Shown here one piece after another: positions 30,786 to 38,348 of a DNA stretch of 64,000 nt. How positions within the stretch are numbered: position 1 is the stretch's first letter; every line of letters starts with the position of its first letter. The notes under the pieces were generated by a model. The model saw only the letters and a list, made by a program, of their open reading frames with translations, did not search any database and had not been told where the DNA came from. Origin of the DNA: Oerskovia sp042887685 (lineage in GTDB: Bacteria > Actinomycetota > Actinomycetes > Actinomycetales > Cellulomonadaceae); contig NZ_JBHVOS010000019.1 of the NCBI RefSeq assembly GCF_042887685.1, forward strand, positions 44,526 to 108,525, written 5' to 3'. A program made the translations under genes and the position numbers.

Positions 30786-32285
30786 GTGATCCCTGCACCT
30801 GGTTCCTCGCCCGTCCGCGTCCGCTTCTGCCCGTCGCCCACGGGTACCCCGCACGTCGGCCTCATCCGCACGGCCCTGTTCAACTGGGCGTACGCCCGGC
30901 ACGTGGGCGGGACGTTCGTCTTCCGCATCGAGGACACGGACGCCGCGCGCGACTCCGAGGAGAGCTACCAGCAGCTCCTCGAGGCGCTGCGCTGGCTCGG
31001 CATGGACTGGGACGAGGGCGTCGAGGTCGGTGGCCCGCACGAGCCCTACCGCCAGTCGCAGCGCGGGGACCTCTACCAGGACGTCGTCCGTCGCCTCGTC
31101 GAGGGCGGGTACGCGTACGAGTCGTTCTCGACGCCCGAGGAGATCGAGGCGCGCAACGTCGCGGCCGGTCGCCCCAAGGCCATGGGCTACGACGGGTTCG
31201 ACCGCACCCTGACGGACGAGCAGAAGGCCGCGTTCCGCGCGGAGGGTCGCGAGCCCGTGCTGCGCATGCGCATGCCCGACACCGACGTGTCGTTCACGGA
31301 CCTGGTGCGCGGCGAGATCTCGTTCGGTGCGGGCTCGGTCCCGGACTACGTGATCGTGCGCGGCAACGGCCAGCCGCTGTACACGCTCGTCAACCCGGTC
31401 GACGACGCGCTCATGGGCATCACGCACGTGCTGCGCGGCGAGGACCTGCTGTCCTCGACGCCGCGCCAGGTCGTGCTGTACCGCGCGCTGCTCGAGCTGG
31501 GCGTCGCGCAGGTCATGCCCGAGTTCGGTCACCTGCCGTACGTCATGGGCGAGGGCAACAAGAAGCTCTCGAAGCGTGACCCCGAGTCCAACCTGTTCCT
31601 GCACAAGGAGCGGGGCTTCACGCCCGAGGGCCTGCTGAACTACCTCGCGCTGCTGGGCTGGAGCATCTCCGCGGACAACGACATCTTCACGGTCGAGGAG
31701 ATGGTCGCTGCGTTCGACGTCGCCGACGTCAACCCGAACCCGGCCCGGTTCGACCTCAAGAAGGCCGAGGCGATCAACGCGACGCACCTTCGCATGCTGG
31801 CCCCCGAGGACTTCCGTGACCGCCTGGTGCCGTACCTCCACCAGGGCGGGTTCGTCCCGGCCGACTCGTTCGCGGACCTGTCGGCCGAGCACCAGGCGCT
31901 CGTGACGGCGGGCGCGCCGCTCGTGCAGGAGCGCATGGTCCTGCTCGGCGAGGCCAAGGGCATGCTGGGCTTCCTGTTCGTGGCCGACGACGCCGTGCCC
32001 GTCGAGGACGAGGCGCGCGCCGCGCTGCGCGAGGAGGCCCCGGCCGTGCTCGACGCCGCGATCCGCGTGCTCGACGCCCTGGACGACTTCTCGACCGACC
32101 CGGTCCAGGAGGCGCTCAAGGCCGTCCTGGTCGAGGAGCTGGGCATCAAGCCGCGCTTCGCGTTCACGCCGCTGCGCGTGGCCGTGACGGGCCGCCGCGT
32201 GTCCCCGCCGCTGTTCGAGTCGATGGAGATCCTCGGCAAGGAGTCGACCCTCGCGCGTCTGCGTGCGCTGCGCGCGTCGCTGTGA
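30786..32285 (+). CDS. gltX: Glutamyl-tRNA synthetase
   Basis: The protein is 499 residues from the GTG at 30786. The class I signature HIGH is PHVGL in FCPSPTGTPHVGLIRTALFNW; FRIEDTDAARDSEES is the specificity segment, and KKLSKRDP is the KMSKS loop. It charges tRNA-Glu, and in organisms lacking GlnRS also tRNA-Gln for later amidation by GatCAB. The two tRNA-Glu and one tRNA-Gln genes lie about 5 kb downstream. The stop overlaps the HAD gene start (GTGA), so both are coupled. Confidence 0.96.
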   Translation: MIPAPGSSPVRVRFCPSPTGTPHVGLIRTALFNWAYARHVGGTFVFRIEDTDAARDSEESYQQLLEALRWLGMDWDEGVEVGGPHEPYRQSQRGDLYQDVVRRLVEGGYAYESFSTPEEIEARNVAAGRPKAMGYDGFDRTLTDEQKAAFRAEGREPVLRMRMPDTDVSFTDLVRGEISFGAGSVPDYVIVRGNGQPLYTLVNPVDDALMGITHVLRGEDLLSSTPRQVVLYRALLELGVAQVMPEFGHLPYVMGEGNKKLSKRDPESNLFLHKERGFTPEGLLNYLALLGWSISADNDIFTVEEMVAAFDVADVNPNPARFDLKKAEAINATHLRMLAPEDFRDRLVPYLHQGGFVPADSFADLSAEHQALVTAGAPLVQERMVLLGEAKGMLGFLFVADDAVPVEDEARAALREEAPAVLDAAIRVLDALDDFSTDPVQEALKAVLVEELGIKPRFAFTPLRVAVTGRRVSPPLFESMEILGKESTLARLRALRASL

Positions 32286-33085
32286 CCGCCCCTGAGCCCA
32301 CGCTGCCCGACGGCGCCGCTCACCTCGAGAGGGGAGCGGCACCGGGCGCGGTGGACGGTGTCCTCTTCGACGTCGACGACACCCTCGTCGACACGCGCGG
32401 CGCGTTCGCGCTCGCGATCGACGCGGTGTGCGAGGTGTACCTGCCGCACCTGCCGGTCGAGCGGTACGGCGAGGTCCTGGCGCTGTGGCGCAGCGACCCG
32501 CACGGCTGGTACCGGGCGTACACGCGCGGCGAGCTGACGTTCGACGGCCAGCGCATGCTGCGCGCGAACGAGCTCCAGGAGACGTTCGGTGGCGCGGTCC
32601 TCGACGAGGACGGGTACGCGGGCTGGAAGTCCGTCTTCTGGGGCACGTTCGAGGAGAGCTGGCAGGCGCACGACGACGCCGCTCCCGTCCTCAAGCGGCT
32701 CGCCGCCGCAGGGGTGCGGGTGGGCGCCCTGTCGAACGCGGCCGTCGCGCTCCAGACGGACAAGCTGTCGCGGTCCGGGCTGTCGGAGGTGCCCATGCTC
32801 GTGGGCGTCGACACCCTGGGCTTCGGCAAGCCCGATCCGCGGGTCTTCGTCGAGGCGTGCGCGCGCCTGGGGACCGACCCGGCCCGCACGGTCTACGTGG
32901 GCGACGAGCTCGACGTCGACGCCCGTGCCGCCGCGGCGGCCGGGCTGACGGGCGTGTGGATCGACCGGCCGGGGACCCGGCGCGGCGGCCCGGCCGAGGA
33001 GGACCCCGAGGCCGCGCGAGCGGCCGGGGTGCACGTCGTGGCGAGCCTCGACGAGGTCGGGGACCTGGTGCTCGGCGGTCGCTGA
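32282..33085 (+). CDS. HAD-superfamily hydrolase
   Basis: The protein is 267 residues. HAD motif I is LFDVDDTLVDTRG (nucleophile and acid Asp), motif II is GALSNAAVALQ, the Lys motif is GFGKPDPRVF, and motif IV is YVGDELDVDARAAAAAG. A helical cap lies between. It is probably a small-molecule phosphatase of the phosphoglycolate type. The first 30 residues (PDGAAHLERGAAPGAV) are encoded by a copy of the GCCCGACGGCG repeat with its hairpin at 32305-32340, so the N-terminus appears lengthened by repeat DNA. It is coupled to gltX. Confidence 0.9.
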   Translation: MTAPEPTLPDGAAHLERGAAPGAVDGVLFDVDDTLVDTRGAFALAIDAVCEVYLPHLPVERYGEVLALWRSDPHGWYRAYTRGELTFDGQRMLRANELQETFGGAVLDEDGYAGWKSVFWGTFEESWQAHDDAAPVLKRLAAAGVRVGALSNAAVALQTDKLSRSGLSEVPMLVGVDTLGFGKPDPRVFVEACARLGTDPARTVYVGDELDVDARAAAAAGLTGVWIDRPGTRRGGPAEEDPEAARAAGVHVVASLDEVGDLVLGGR

Positions 33086-33122
33086 CCCGCCGAGGTCTCG
33101 CCGAGGTTGAGGGTTCTGGTGC

Positions 33123-33146
33123 GGTAGAGGGCTACGGCCCTCTACC
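33123..33146. terminator. Bidirectional terminator between HAD and LysR genes
   Basis: GGTAGAGGG (33123-33131) and CCCTCTACC (33138-33146) form a 9-bp stem with a 6-base loop, directly at the stop of the LysR gene (33147) and downstream of the HAD gene. Confidence 0.65.
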
Positions 33147-34196
33147 TCACTGGTTCGGGGGGAGTGCCGAGGGTGCGGGCCCTCCCGTCGCGACCGCCGC
33201 GATCCGCCTGGCCGCGGCCGACAGCTCGGTGCCGTCCTTCCAGACCATGCGCAGCCGCCGTGACAGGTCCAGGCCGGGCACCTGGATCTCGACGAGCGCA
33301 CCGCGGGCGAGGTCGTCCGCGACGGCCAGGCGGGACAGCACCGCGACCGCACCGCCGTACTGCACGGCGGTCTTGAGCGACGAGGTCGACCCCAGGTGGG
33401 GCAGGTGCTCGGGCAACCGGGCACCTGCCGTGACCAGTGACTTCTCGAGCGTCTCGCGCGTGCCCGATCCCCGCTCGCGGACGACGAGCCCGCCGGCGAG
33501 CAGGTCCTCGACCGTCGCGGTGCGGCGGCGACGCCCGGCCCACGGGTGTGTCGCGGCGACGACCACGACCAGCTCGTCGCGGGCCAGGGTCCGGCTGCGC
33601 AGCCCGCGACGCATGGTCGAGCTCTCGATGAACCCGAGGTCGGCCTCGTCGGAGAGCACGAGCTCCATGACGGTCCGGGAGTTGCGCACGAGCAGCTCGA
33701 CGTCGGGTGAGGACGGTCTGCGGGCGGCCGCCGCGGGATCGCTCGGACCTGACGCTCGACCGGTCGCGGCGTCGTGCCCCGAGGCGAGCCCGTCGAGCGC
33801 GAGCGCCGCGAGCCACCGGGGTGCGAGGTACTCGGCGATCGTGAGGCTCGCCGCGAGACGGATGCGGGCCGAGGGGGCCTCGCGCAGCGCCGCCGCCGAG
33901 GTCTCGAAGCGGTCCGAGGCCTCGATGACCTCGCGGGCCCAGGTCGCGGTCGCGCGCCCCGTCTCGGTCAGGCGGGCTCCCCGGGTCGAGCGGGTCACGA
34001 GCTCGAGGTCCAGGTGCTTCTCGAGTCGCCGCATGCCCGCCGAGGCACTGGGCTGGGACACACCGAGCGCGCGGGCGGCCGCGCTGATCGAGCCGTGCCG
34101 GTCGGTCGCGACGAGCAGCTCGAGCAGGGCCAGCGAGGTGCGGTCGCGGCGCGGGGGAACAGTGGTCGCGGGGGGTCGCTGGTCGGCCTCGGTCAT
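33147..34196 (-). CDS. LysR-family transcriptional regulator (YeiE-like by context)
   Basis: The protein is 349 residues. The N-terminal HTH reads LALLELLVATDRHGSISAAARALGVSQPSASAGMRRLEKHLDLELVTRSTRGARLTETG, here given for orientation as AAARALGVSQPSASAGMRRL with R at the wing. A periplasmic-binding-like effector domain follows from about residue 115 with a Ser/Ala-rich insert (AATGRASGPSDPAAAARR). It is divergent from a YeiH-type gene. In enterobacteria the LysR regulator YeiE lies beside yeiH, so a similar sulfite or cysteine-related signal is possible. The start codon sits inside the candidate operator, consistent with autorepression. Confidence 0.9.
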   Translation of the reverse strand: MTEADQRPPATTVPPRRDRTSLALLELLVATDRHGSISAAARALGVSQPSASAGMRRLEKHLDLELVTRSTRGARLTETGRATATWAREVIEASDRFETSAAALREAPSARIRLAASLTIAEYLAPRWLAALALDGLASGHDAATGRASGPSDPAAAARRPSSPDVELLVRNSRTVMELVLSDEADLGFIESSTMRRGLRSRTLARDELVVVVAATHPWAGRRRRTATVEDLLAGGLVVRERGSGTRETLEKSLVTAGARLPEHLPHLGSTSSLKTAVQYGGAVAVLSRLAVADDLARGALVEIQVPGLDLSRRLRMVWKDGTELSAAARRIAAVATGGPAPSALPPNQ

Positions 34197-34214
34197 AGCC
34201 TCATCCTATGGCTA
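34196..34214. promoter_or_regulatory. Candidate LysR operator (TAGCC-N9-GGCTA)
   Basis: TAGCC at 34196-34200 and GGCTA at 34210-34214 form an interrupted palindrome with T and A at the outer ends, the usual LysR-type geometry. It overlaps the regulator start and lies 52 bp before the yeiH ATG. Confidence 0.5.
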
Positions 34215-34265
34215 GGTCGCGATGTGGGCCTTCTGGTGCGGGCGCGGACGCGGCACGGTGGAACC

Positions 34266-35495
34266 ATGACCCCCACGAACGACCTCGCAGCCCCCACCCC
34301 GGGTGCGACGCGCACCCCCGACCGCCCGGCCCCGACCGGCGGCCCGGCCCCGACCAAGAGCCCGGCCCCGACCAAGAGCCCTGCACCCTGGGTCCGTCGC
34401 GCCGCCCCCGGCCTCGCGTTCTGTGCCGCCGCGACCCTGGTCGCCTACCTGCTCGCTCAGGTGGTCCCGCTCTCGCCGCTCGTGCTCTCCCTCCTGGTGG
34501 GCGCCGTCGTCGGCTCGCTGCTCGGGAGCCTGGGGCGCGCGGGTGGGGCGAGCGTCGCCGTCGGGCAGCGGACGGGCGCCGCGCGGTGGGCCACCGCGCT
34601 CACGTCCCGCACCCAGGAGGGGACGCGGTGGACCGCGACACGCGTCCTGCGTGCCGGCGTCGTGCTGCTGGGTCTCCAGCTCTCGCTGCCCGAGGTCCTC
34701 GCGCTCGGGTGGCGCGGGCTCGCGGTCGTCGGGATCACGGTCGCCGTGACGTTCAGCGCGACGCTCGCGCTCGGACGGGCGTTGCGCGTGCCGCGCGTGA
34801 CCTCGTTGCTCGTCGCGACCGGGTTCTCGATCTGCGGTGCCGCCGCGATCTCCGCGATGCAGGGAGTCGTCGGGACCGGCGACGACGAGGAGTCGCGCCG
34901 CGAGGCCGACGACGCCGTGGCGACCGCGCTCGCGCTCGTGACGATCTTCGGGTCGCTCGCGATCTTCGTCCTGCCGTGGCTCGCCGGCCTGCTGGGGCTC
35001 GGCGACGAGCGTGCCGGGCTGTGGATCGGCGCGAGCGTCCAGGAGGTCGCGCAGGTCGTGACCGCGGGCGGCGCCGTCTCGGCCGCCGCGCTCGCGACCG
35101 CGACCGTGAGCAAGCTGGCCCGCGTGGTGCTCCTCGCCCCGCTCGTGGCCGGGGCCGGGGTGCTCACGGCGCGGCGCGAGCGGGTGGCGCGACCCGCGGA
35201 CGTCGAGGTCGCCGCCGGGGCACCGACGGCCCGTCGGACCCCGCCCGTGCCGCTGTTCGTCGTGGGCTTCCTCGTGGCCGTGCTGGTGCGGAGCACGGGC
35301 ATCCTGCCCGCGTCCGTCATCGAGGTGACGACCATGGTGACCACGCTGCTGTTCACCGCCGCGATGTTCGCGATGGGCCTCGGGGTCGACGCCGCGCACC
35401 TGGTCCGCACGGGTCGGCGCGCGCTCGTGCTCGGCACCGCGTCGGCCGCGGTCGTGACCGGGGTGTCCCTCGTCGCGGTCCTCCTGCTGACCTGA
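34266..35495 (+). CDS. yeiH: YeiH/UPF0324-family membrane protein
   Basis: The product is 409 residues. The N-terminal 40 residues are a Pro/Ala/Thr repeat (TGGPAPTKSPAPTKSPAP). About ten transmembrane helices follow with the UPF0324 features: VLRAGVVLLGLQLSLPEVL, FSICGAAAISAMQGVV, LWIGASVQEVAQVVTAGG with its Q-E pair, and AMFAMGLGVDAAHL. Family members are predicted sulfate/sulfite or related anion exporters. It is divergent from the LysR gene with one shared operator. No TIR or motif suggests a different role. The ATG 34266 lacks a strong binding site. Confidence 0.9.
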   Translation: MTPTNDLAAPTPGATRTPDRPAPTGGPAPTKSPAPTKSPAPWVRRAAPGLAFCAAATLVAYLLAQVVPLSPLVLSLLVGAVVGSLLGSLGRAGGASVAVGQRTGAARWATALTSRTQEGTRWTATRVLRAGVVLLGLQLSLPEVLALGWRGLAVVGITVAVTFSATLALGRALRVPRVTSLLVATGFSICGAAAISAMQGVVGTGDDEESRREADDAVATALALVTIFGSLAIFVLPWLAGLLGLGDERAGLWIGASVQEVAQVVTAGGAVSAAALATATVSKLARVVLLAPLVAGAGVLTARRERVARPADVEVAAGAPTARRTPPVPLFVVGFLVAVLVRSTGILPASVIEVTTMVTTLLFTAAMFAMGLGVDAAHLVRTGRRALVLGTASAAVVTGVSLVAVLLLT

Positions 35496-35598
35496 CCCGG
35501 GTTCCCCCGCGTCTCGGTCCTCTCGACACCCGTGGCCCCCGACACCCGGTCCCTTCGATACCCGGTCTCCTCGACGGTCCGACGCCGTCGGGGACGGG

Positions 35599-36255
35599 CT
35601 ACCTGACGGTCGCGTCCCAGCGCCACCGGGTCCGTCGCGGCAGGCCGGGCAGGTCGCTGCGGCCCGTCGCCCACACGAGGGCGTCGTCCGCGGGAAGGTC
35701 GAGCGCTGCCGGCGGCAGGTCGGGGAAGAGCCGGGCGAGCACCCGGTCGCTGAGCCCCGCAGGAGGCGACGGGGCCGCACCCGTGAGCCCCTGGAAGACG
35801 TCCCGGCCGTGGACGAGGATCTCCACGACCCCCATGGCCGCGAAGCCCTCCGGGTCCGAGAGCCCGTACGGGTGGTAGGCGCGGGCCGTGGACGGTCGGG
35901 CCGCGACCTGGGCCGCGAGCAGCTCGCCGCCCGCCACGATGACCTCGGCCAGGCCCGCGGGACCCGCGTCGCGCTTGACGTGCGCGATCTCGTCCTCGCC
36001 CTTGGGGCCGGCCAGCGGCAGGTAGTCGAGCAGGGGGAGGCCCGCGACCTGGAGCGCGTAGGCCAGGAGGTCGTCGACCACGTGCTCGGCGGTCGCCCAG
36101 CACGACCACCGCACGGGACCCGCCTGCGCGTCGAAGGCGGCGTCAGGATGCCGCGCGACGCCGTCGGCGAGCCAGCGGGAGGCCGTGCGGACGTCGTCGG
36201 GCGTGACAGGTCCCGGGGCCAGCGCGGTCGAGACGTCCTCCGGCTGGGCGCTCAT
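35599..36255 (-). CDS. Mycothiol-dependent maleylpyruvate isomerase N-terminal/DinB-like protein
   Basis: The protein is 218 residues. DDVRTASRWLADGVARHPDAA leads to WSCWATAEHVVDDLLAYALQVAG, then MGVVEILVHGRDVFQGLTG, where the His residues fit the DinB/MDMPI metal site. These actinobacterial proteins often act with mycothiol or as bacillithiol/mycothiol S-transferases; the substrate is unknown. The start overlaps the end of the methyltransferase gene by 4 bases, so the two are coupled. The stop lies after a region of decayed GACACCCG repeats. Confidence 0.75.
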   Translation of the reverse strand: MSAQPEDVSTALAPGPVTPDDVRTASRWLADGVARHPDAAFDAQAGPVRWSCWATAEHVVDDLLAYALQVAGLPLLDYLPLAGPKGEDEIAHVKRDAGPAGLAEVIVAGGELLAAQVAARPSTARAYHPYGLSDPEGFAAMGVVEILVHGRDVFQGLTGAAPSPPAGLSDRVLARLFPDLPPAALDLPADDALVWATGRSDLPGLPRRTRWRWDATVR

Positions 36256-37061
36256 GCGTCGACCGCGTCGGCGTCGGTGCCGCGGACGCGGTCAGCGCGC
36301 CAGCACTCGGCGCGGTACGGGAGGTCGATCTCGGTGCGCCCGGCAAGAGCCGGGTGCGTGGCCACGAGCCGGTCGACGGCGTCGAGCAGCTCGTCGCGCT
36401 CGGCGGGCGGCAGGGTCAGGAGATGGCTGCGCGTCGACGCGAGCGTCCTCAGCGACCTGGCCGGCAGGTGGTCCGCCCAGGAGAACGTCGCGTGCTCGAG
36501 CGGCGTGAAGGCCCCGTCGGCGTCGTCGATCGTCGGGGTCCGGTGGACCGGCTCGAGCGAGTCGCCCCGGTGGATGATCTCGGTGAAGCTCTCGACCCAG
36601 TCGACCGTGTGGTCGCGGACGTTCCACACGACACCCAGACGCCCGCCGGGGCGCAGGACCCGCGCGATCTCCGGGACCGCGGTCGCGACGTCGAACCAGT
36701 GCCACGCCTGGGCGACGAGGACCGCGTCGACACTCCCGTCCTCGAGCGGGATCCGCTCGGCGGTACCGGGCAGGACATGGGCTCCCGGCACCGCGTCCTG
36801 GAGCTCGGCGCGCATGCCCTCGGAGGGCTCGACGGCGGTCACGTGGAGCCCGCGCGCCACGAGGCGCTCGGTGAGCTTGCCCGTACCCGCAGCAAGGTCG
36901 AGCACGTGCCGTGCGCCTGCGGGGAGCATCCAGTCGATCGCCGCGTCCGGGTACGAGGGGCGGACGGCGCGATACTCACCCGCTCCGGCGCCGAACGAGG
37001 ACGCACGCTCGGCGTGCGAGGCGCGAGGAGTGGCGGGGGTCGAGGCGTCGTCGGTGCTCAC
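36252..37061 (-). CDS. Class I SAM-dependent methyltransferase
   Basis: The protein is 269 residues from GTG 37061 (MSTDDASTPATP), with upstream alternatives at 37070 and 37109. The fold motifs are FGAGAGEYRAVRPSYPDAA, HVLDLAAGTGKLTERLVARG (motif I), VTAVEPSEGMRAEL (motif II), VDAVLVAQAWHWFD (motif IV) and RVLRPGGRLGVVWNVRD. QAWHWFD places it with the Methyltransf_11 group of unknown acceptors, commonly called SAM methyltransferase of the trans-aconitate-like type. The end overlaps the next gene start by 4 bases. Confidence 0.85.
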   Translation of the reverse strand: MSTDDASTPATPRASHAERASSFGAGAGEYRAVRPSYPDAAIDWMLPAGARHVLDLAAGTGKLTERLVARGLHVTAVEPSEGMRAELQDAVPGAHVLPGTAERIPLEDGSVDAVLVAQAWHWFDVATAVPEIARVLRPGGRLGVVWNVRDHTVDWVESFTEIIHRGDSLEPVHRTPTIDDADGAFTPLEHATFSWADHLPARSLRTLASTRSHLLTLPPAERDELLDAVDRLVATHPALAGRTEIDLPYRAECWRADRVRGTDADAVDA

Positions 37062-37186
37062 GTCTTCGACGGTGCCACGTCCGGGCGGCGAGGTCCACAT
37101 CTGGCGCACGACGTGTCGCAGGGTGCGGGCTGCTGCCGCTGCCGGGCGGGCTGGACGGGTCGGCCGTGCTGGAGGGACTGGGGGTC

Positions 37187-37240
37187 GGACGGACTGGGTG
37201 GGCCGGACGGACTGGGTGGGCCGGACGGACTGGGTGGGCC
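37187..37240. repeat. Three perfect 18-bp tandem repeats
   Basis: GGACGGACTGGGTGGGCC occurs at 37187-37204, 37205-37222 and 37223-37240. A fourth, decayed copy follows after nine bases (from 37250). Because 18 is a multiple of three, the repeat can create fake open frames (Pro-Ser-Gly repeats on the minus strand). Confidence 0.92.
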
Positions 37241-37321
37241 AGGAGCTCCGGACGGACTGGGGGGCCGGACTGGCGGTCCGGACGGGAGGGAGCGGGGAGC
37301 CGACCGGGGAGAGGAGGCGAT

Positions 37322-37350
37322 TTGGCCGGGCCGGAAGTGTCCGGTAATGT
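37322..37350 (+). promoter_or_regulatory. Candidate promoter for tRNA-Gln
   Basis: TTGGCC at 37322-37327 and TAATGT at 37345-37350 with 17-base spacing lie about 66 bases before the tRNA. This is the best sigma-70-like match in the interval. Confidence 0.4.
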
Positions 37351-37416
37351 TTTCTCTCGGTGAGGCGCTCACCCGCGGCCCGGGAACGGGACGAGGGCGC
37401 GGCGCTGATACCTCCT

Positions 37417-37488
37417 TGGGGTATGGTGTAATTGGCAACACAACGGTTTCTGGTACCGTCATTCTAGGTTCGAGTCCTGGTACCCCAG
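37417..37488 (+). tRNA. tRNA-Gln (anticodon CTG)
   Basis: This 72-base cloverleaf has acceptor arms TGGGGTA (37417-37423) and TACCCCA (37481-37487), discriminator G37488, anticodon stem ACGGT/ACCGT with anticodon CTG at 37450-37452, and a T-loop GGTTCGAGTCC. CCA is not encoded. It reads CAG codons. A short GTCGGT/ACCGAC hairpin (37511-37525) follows. Most actinobacteria charge it with glutamate first and amidate on the tRNA. Confidence 0.95.
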
Positions 37489-37582
37489 CGCAGAGCATGC
37501 AGCGCATCGAGTCGGTCAAACCGACACGAAACGTGCAGTAGAGTTCTCAACGGCACGGCGCCCCTCGGGGTGACGAGCTTAG

Positions 37583-37655
37583 GCCCCCATCGTCTAGCGG
37601 CCTAGGACGCCGCCCTCTCACGGCGGTAACACGGGTTCAAATCCCGTTGGGGGTA
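37583..37655 (+). tRNA. tRNA-Glu (anticodon CTC), copy 1
   Basis: The 73-base cloverleaf has acceptor GCCCCCA/TGGGGGT with a terminal G-U pair, D-arm TCTAGCGGCCTAGGA, anticodon stem CCGCC/GGCGG with anticodon CTC at 37617-37619, and T-arm CGGGTTCAAATCCCG. CCA is not encoded. TAGAGT at 37539-37544 is a possible -10. A GAGGCC/GGCCTC hairpin (37661-37692) follows. Confidence 0.97.
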
Positions 37656-37733
37656 CGTGCGAGGCCTGGCCATCGTCAGATGACCGGGCCTCGATGACGC
37701 TCACTCACTCCTCGGAGTGGGGGAGCGGTCCTG

Positions 37734-37806
37734 GCCCCCATCGTCTAGCGGCCTAGGACGCCGCCCTCTCACGGCGGTAACACGGGTTCAAATCCCGTTG
37801 GGGGTA
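37734..37806 (+). tRNA. tRNA-Glu (anticodon CTC), copy 2
   Basis: This copy is identical to copy 1 over all 73 bases, shifted by 151 bp, with anticodon CTC at 37768-37770. It is followed by a strong intrinsic terminator. The spacers around the two copies are not alike, so the duplication is old or gene-converted. Confidence 0.97.
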
Positions 37807-37813
37807 CCAACAC

Positions 37814-37845
37814 AGAGCTCGATCATCGGAAGATGATCGAGTTCT
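37814..37845 (+). terminator. Intrinsic terminator of the tRNA cluster
   Basis: CTCGATCATC (37818-37827), loop GGAA, and GATGATCGAG (37832-37841) form a perfect 10-bp stem that extends to about 14 bp with a G-U pair. The T-rich TTCTTGTCGTTTC follows. It is the most classical intrinsic terminator in the window. Confidence 0.85.
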
Positions 37846-38019
37846 TGTCGTTTCGTGGACGGGCGCTCCCGGGCCGTGCTTCGTGGACGGGCGCACCCGG
37901 ACCCTGCTCTCCGGCGTTTACGGACGGGTGCCCCCGAGCGGGTGCGCTGAGGGAGACCGGCCCGGTCCGGGAGCCGGTCGCCCGCCCGGAGGGCGCCGGT
38001 GAGGTGCTACGTTCCTGCG

Positions 38020-38295
38020 ATGCTCATCGACGAGACGTGCAGGGTCTGTGGCTGGTCCGCTCCGACGGACCCCGAGGAACTCTGGCACGGGGGAGTCCCC
38101 CTCTACGTCATCTGCGACTGCTGCGGATCCGAGAGCGGCGTCGAGGACGTGTCCTGGCGCACCGCACTGCGTGCCCGCAAGGCCTGGGTCGACGCCGGAG
38201 CACGCTGGTCGTCCCCCGAAGCGCGGCCTGCCGACTGGGACCTCGCGGCGCAGCTTGAGCGGGTCAGGTCCCGCCGCTCCCCGACCCCGGGCTGA
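38020..38295 (+). CDS. Small CPCC-like zinc-ribbon protein
   Basis: The protein is 91 residues from ATG 38020. Two knuckles are seen: TCRVCGW at 5-11 and ICDCCGSESGVED near 32-44, a pattern like the cysteine-rich CPCC proteins and other small cytosolic ribbons. The rest (SWRTALRARKAWVDAGARW) is helical. A GTG 21 bases upstream is also possible. No functional partner is visible next to it; it lies between the tRNA cluster and the convergent nitronate monooxygenase gene. Confidence 0.75.
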   Translation: MLIDETCRVCGWSAPTDPEELWHGGVPLYVICDCCGSESGVEDVSWRTALRARKAWVDAGARWSSPEARPADWDLAAQLERVRSRRSPTPG

Positions 38296-38348
38296 GGCAG
38301 GCGAACCGGCTCGCCGGCACTCCCGCTCGACGGCACTCTCGTTCGACC

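Larger units (their letters stand above)
37062..37416. other. Gene-free interval between methyltransferase and tRNA-Gln
   Basis: The first half (to about 37310) is biased GGACGG/CTGGG-rich sequence, including an 18-bp tandem repeat. A plausible tRNA promoter is at 37322-37350. No coding sequence with sensible codon use is visible. Confidence 0.7.

Noticed and set aside
35496..35598. Another phased array at GACACCCG repeats
   Set aside because: Only a few decayed copies (from about 35524) with irregular spacing.
37583..37806. tRNA genes as attachment site for an island
   Set aside because: No partial tRNA 3' end copy was seen within the window downstream of either tRNA-Glu.
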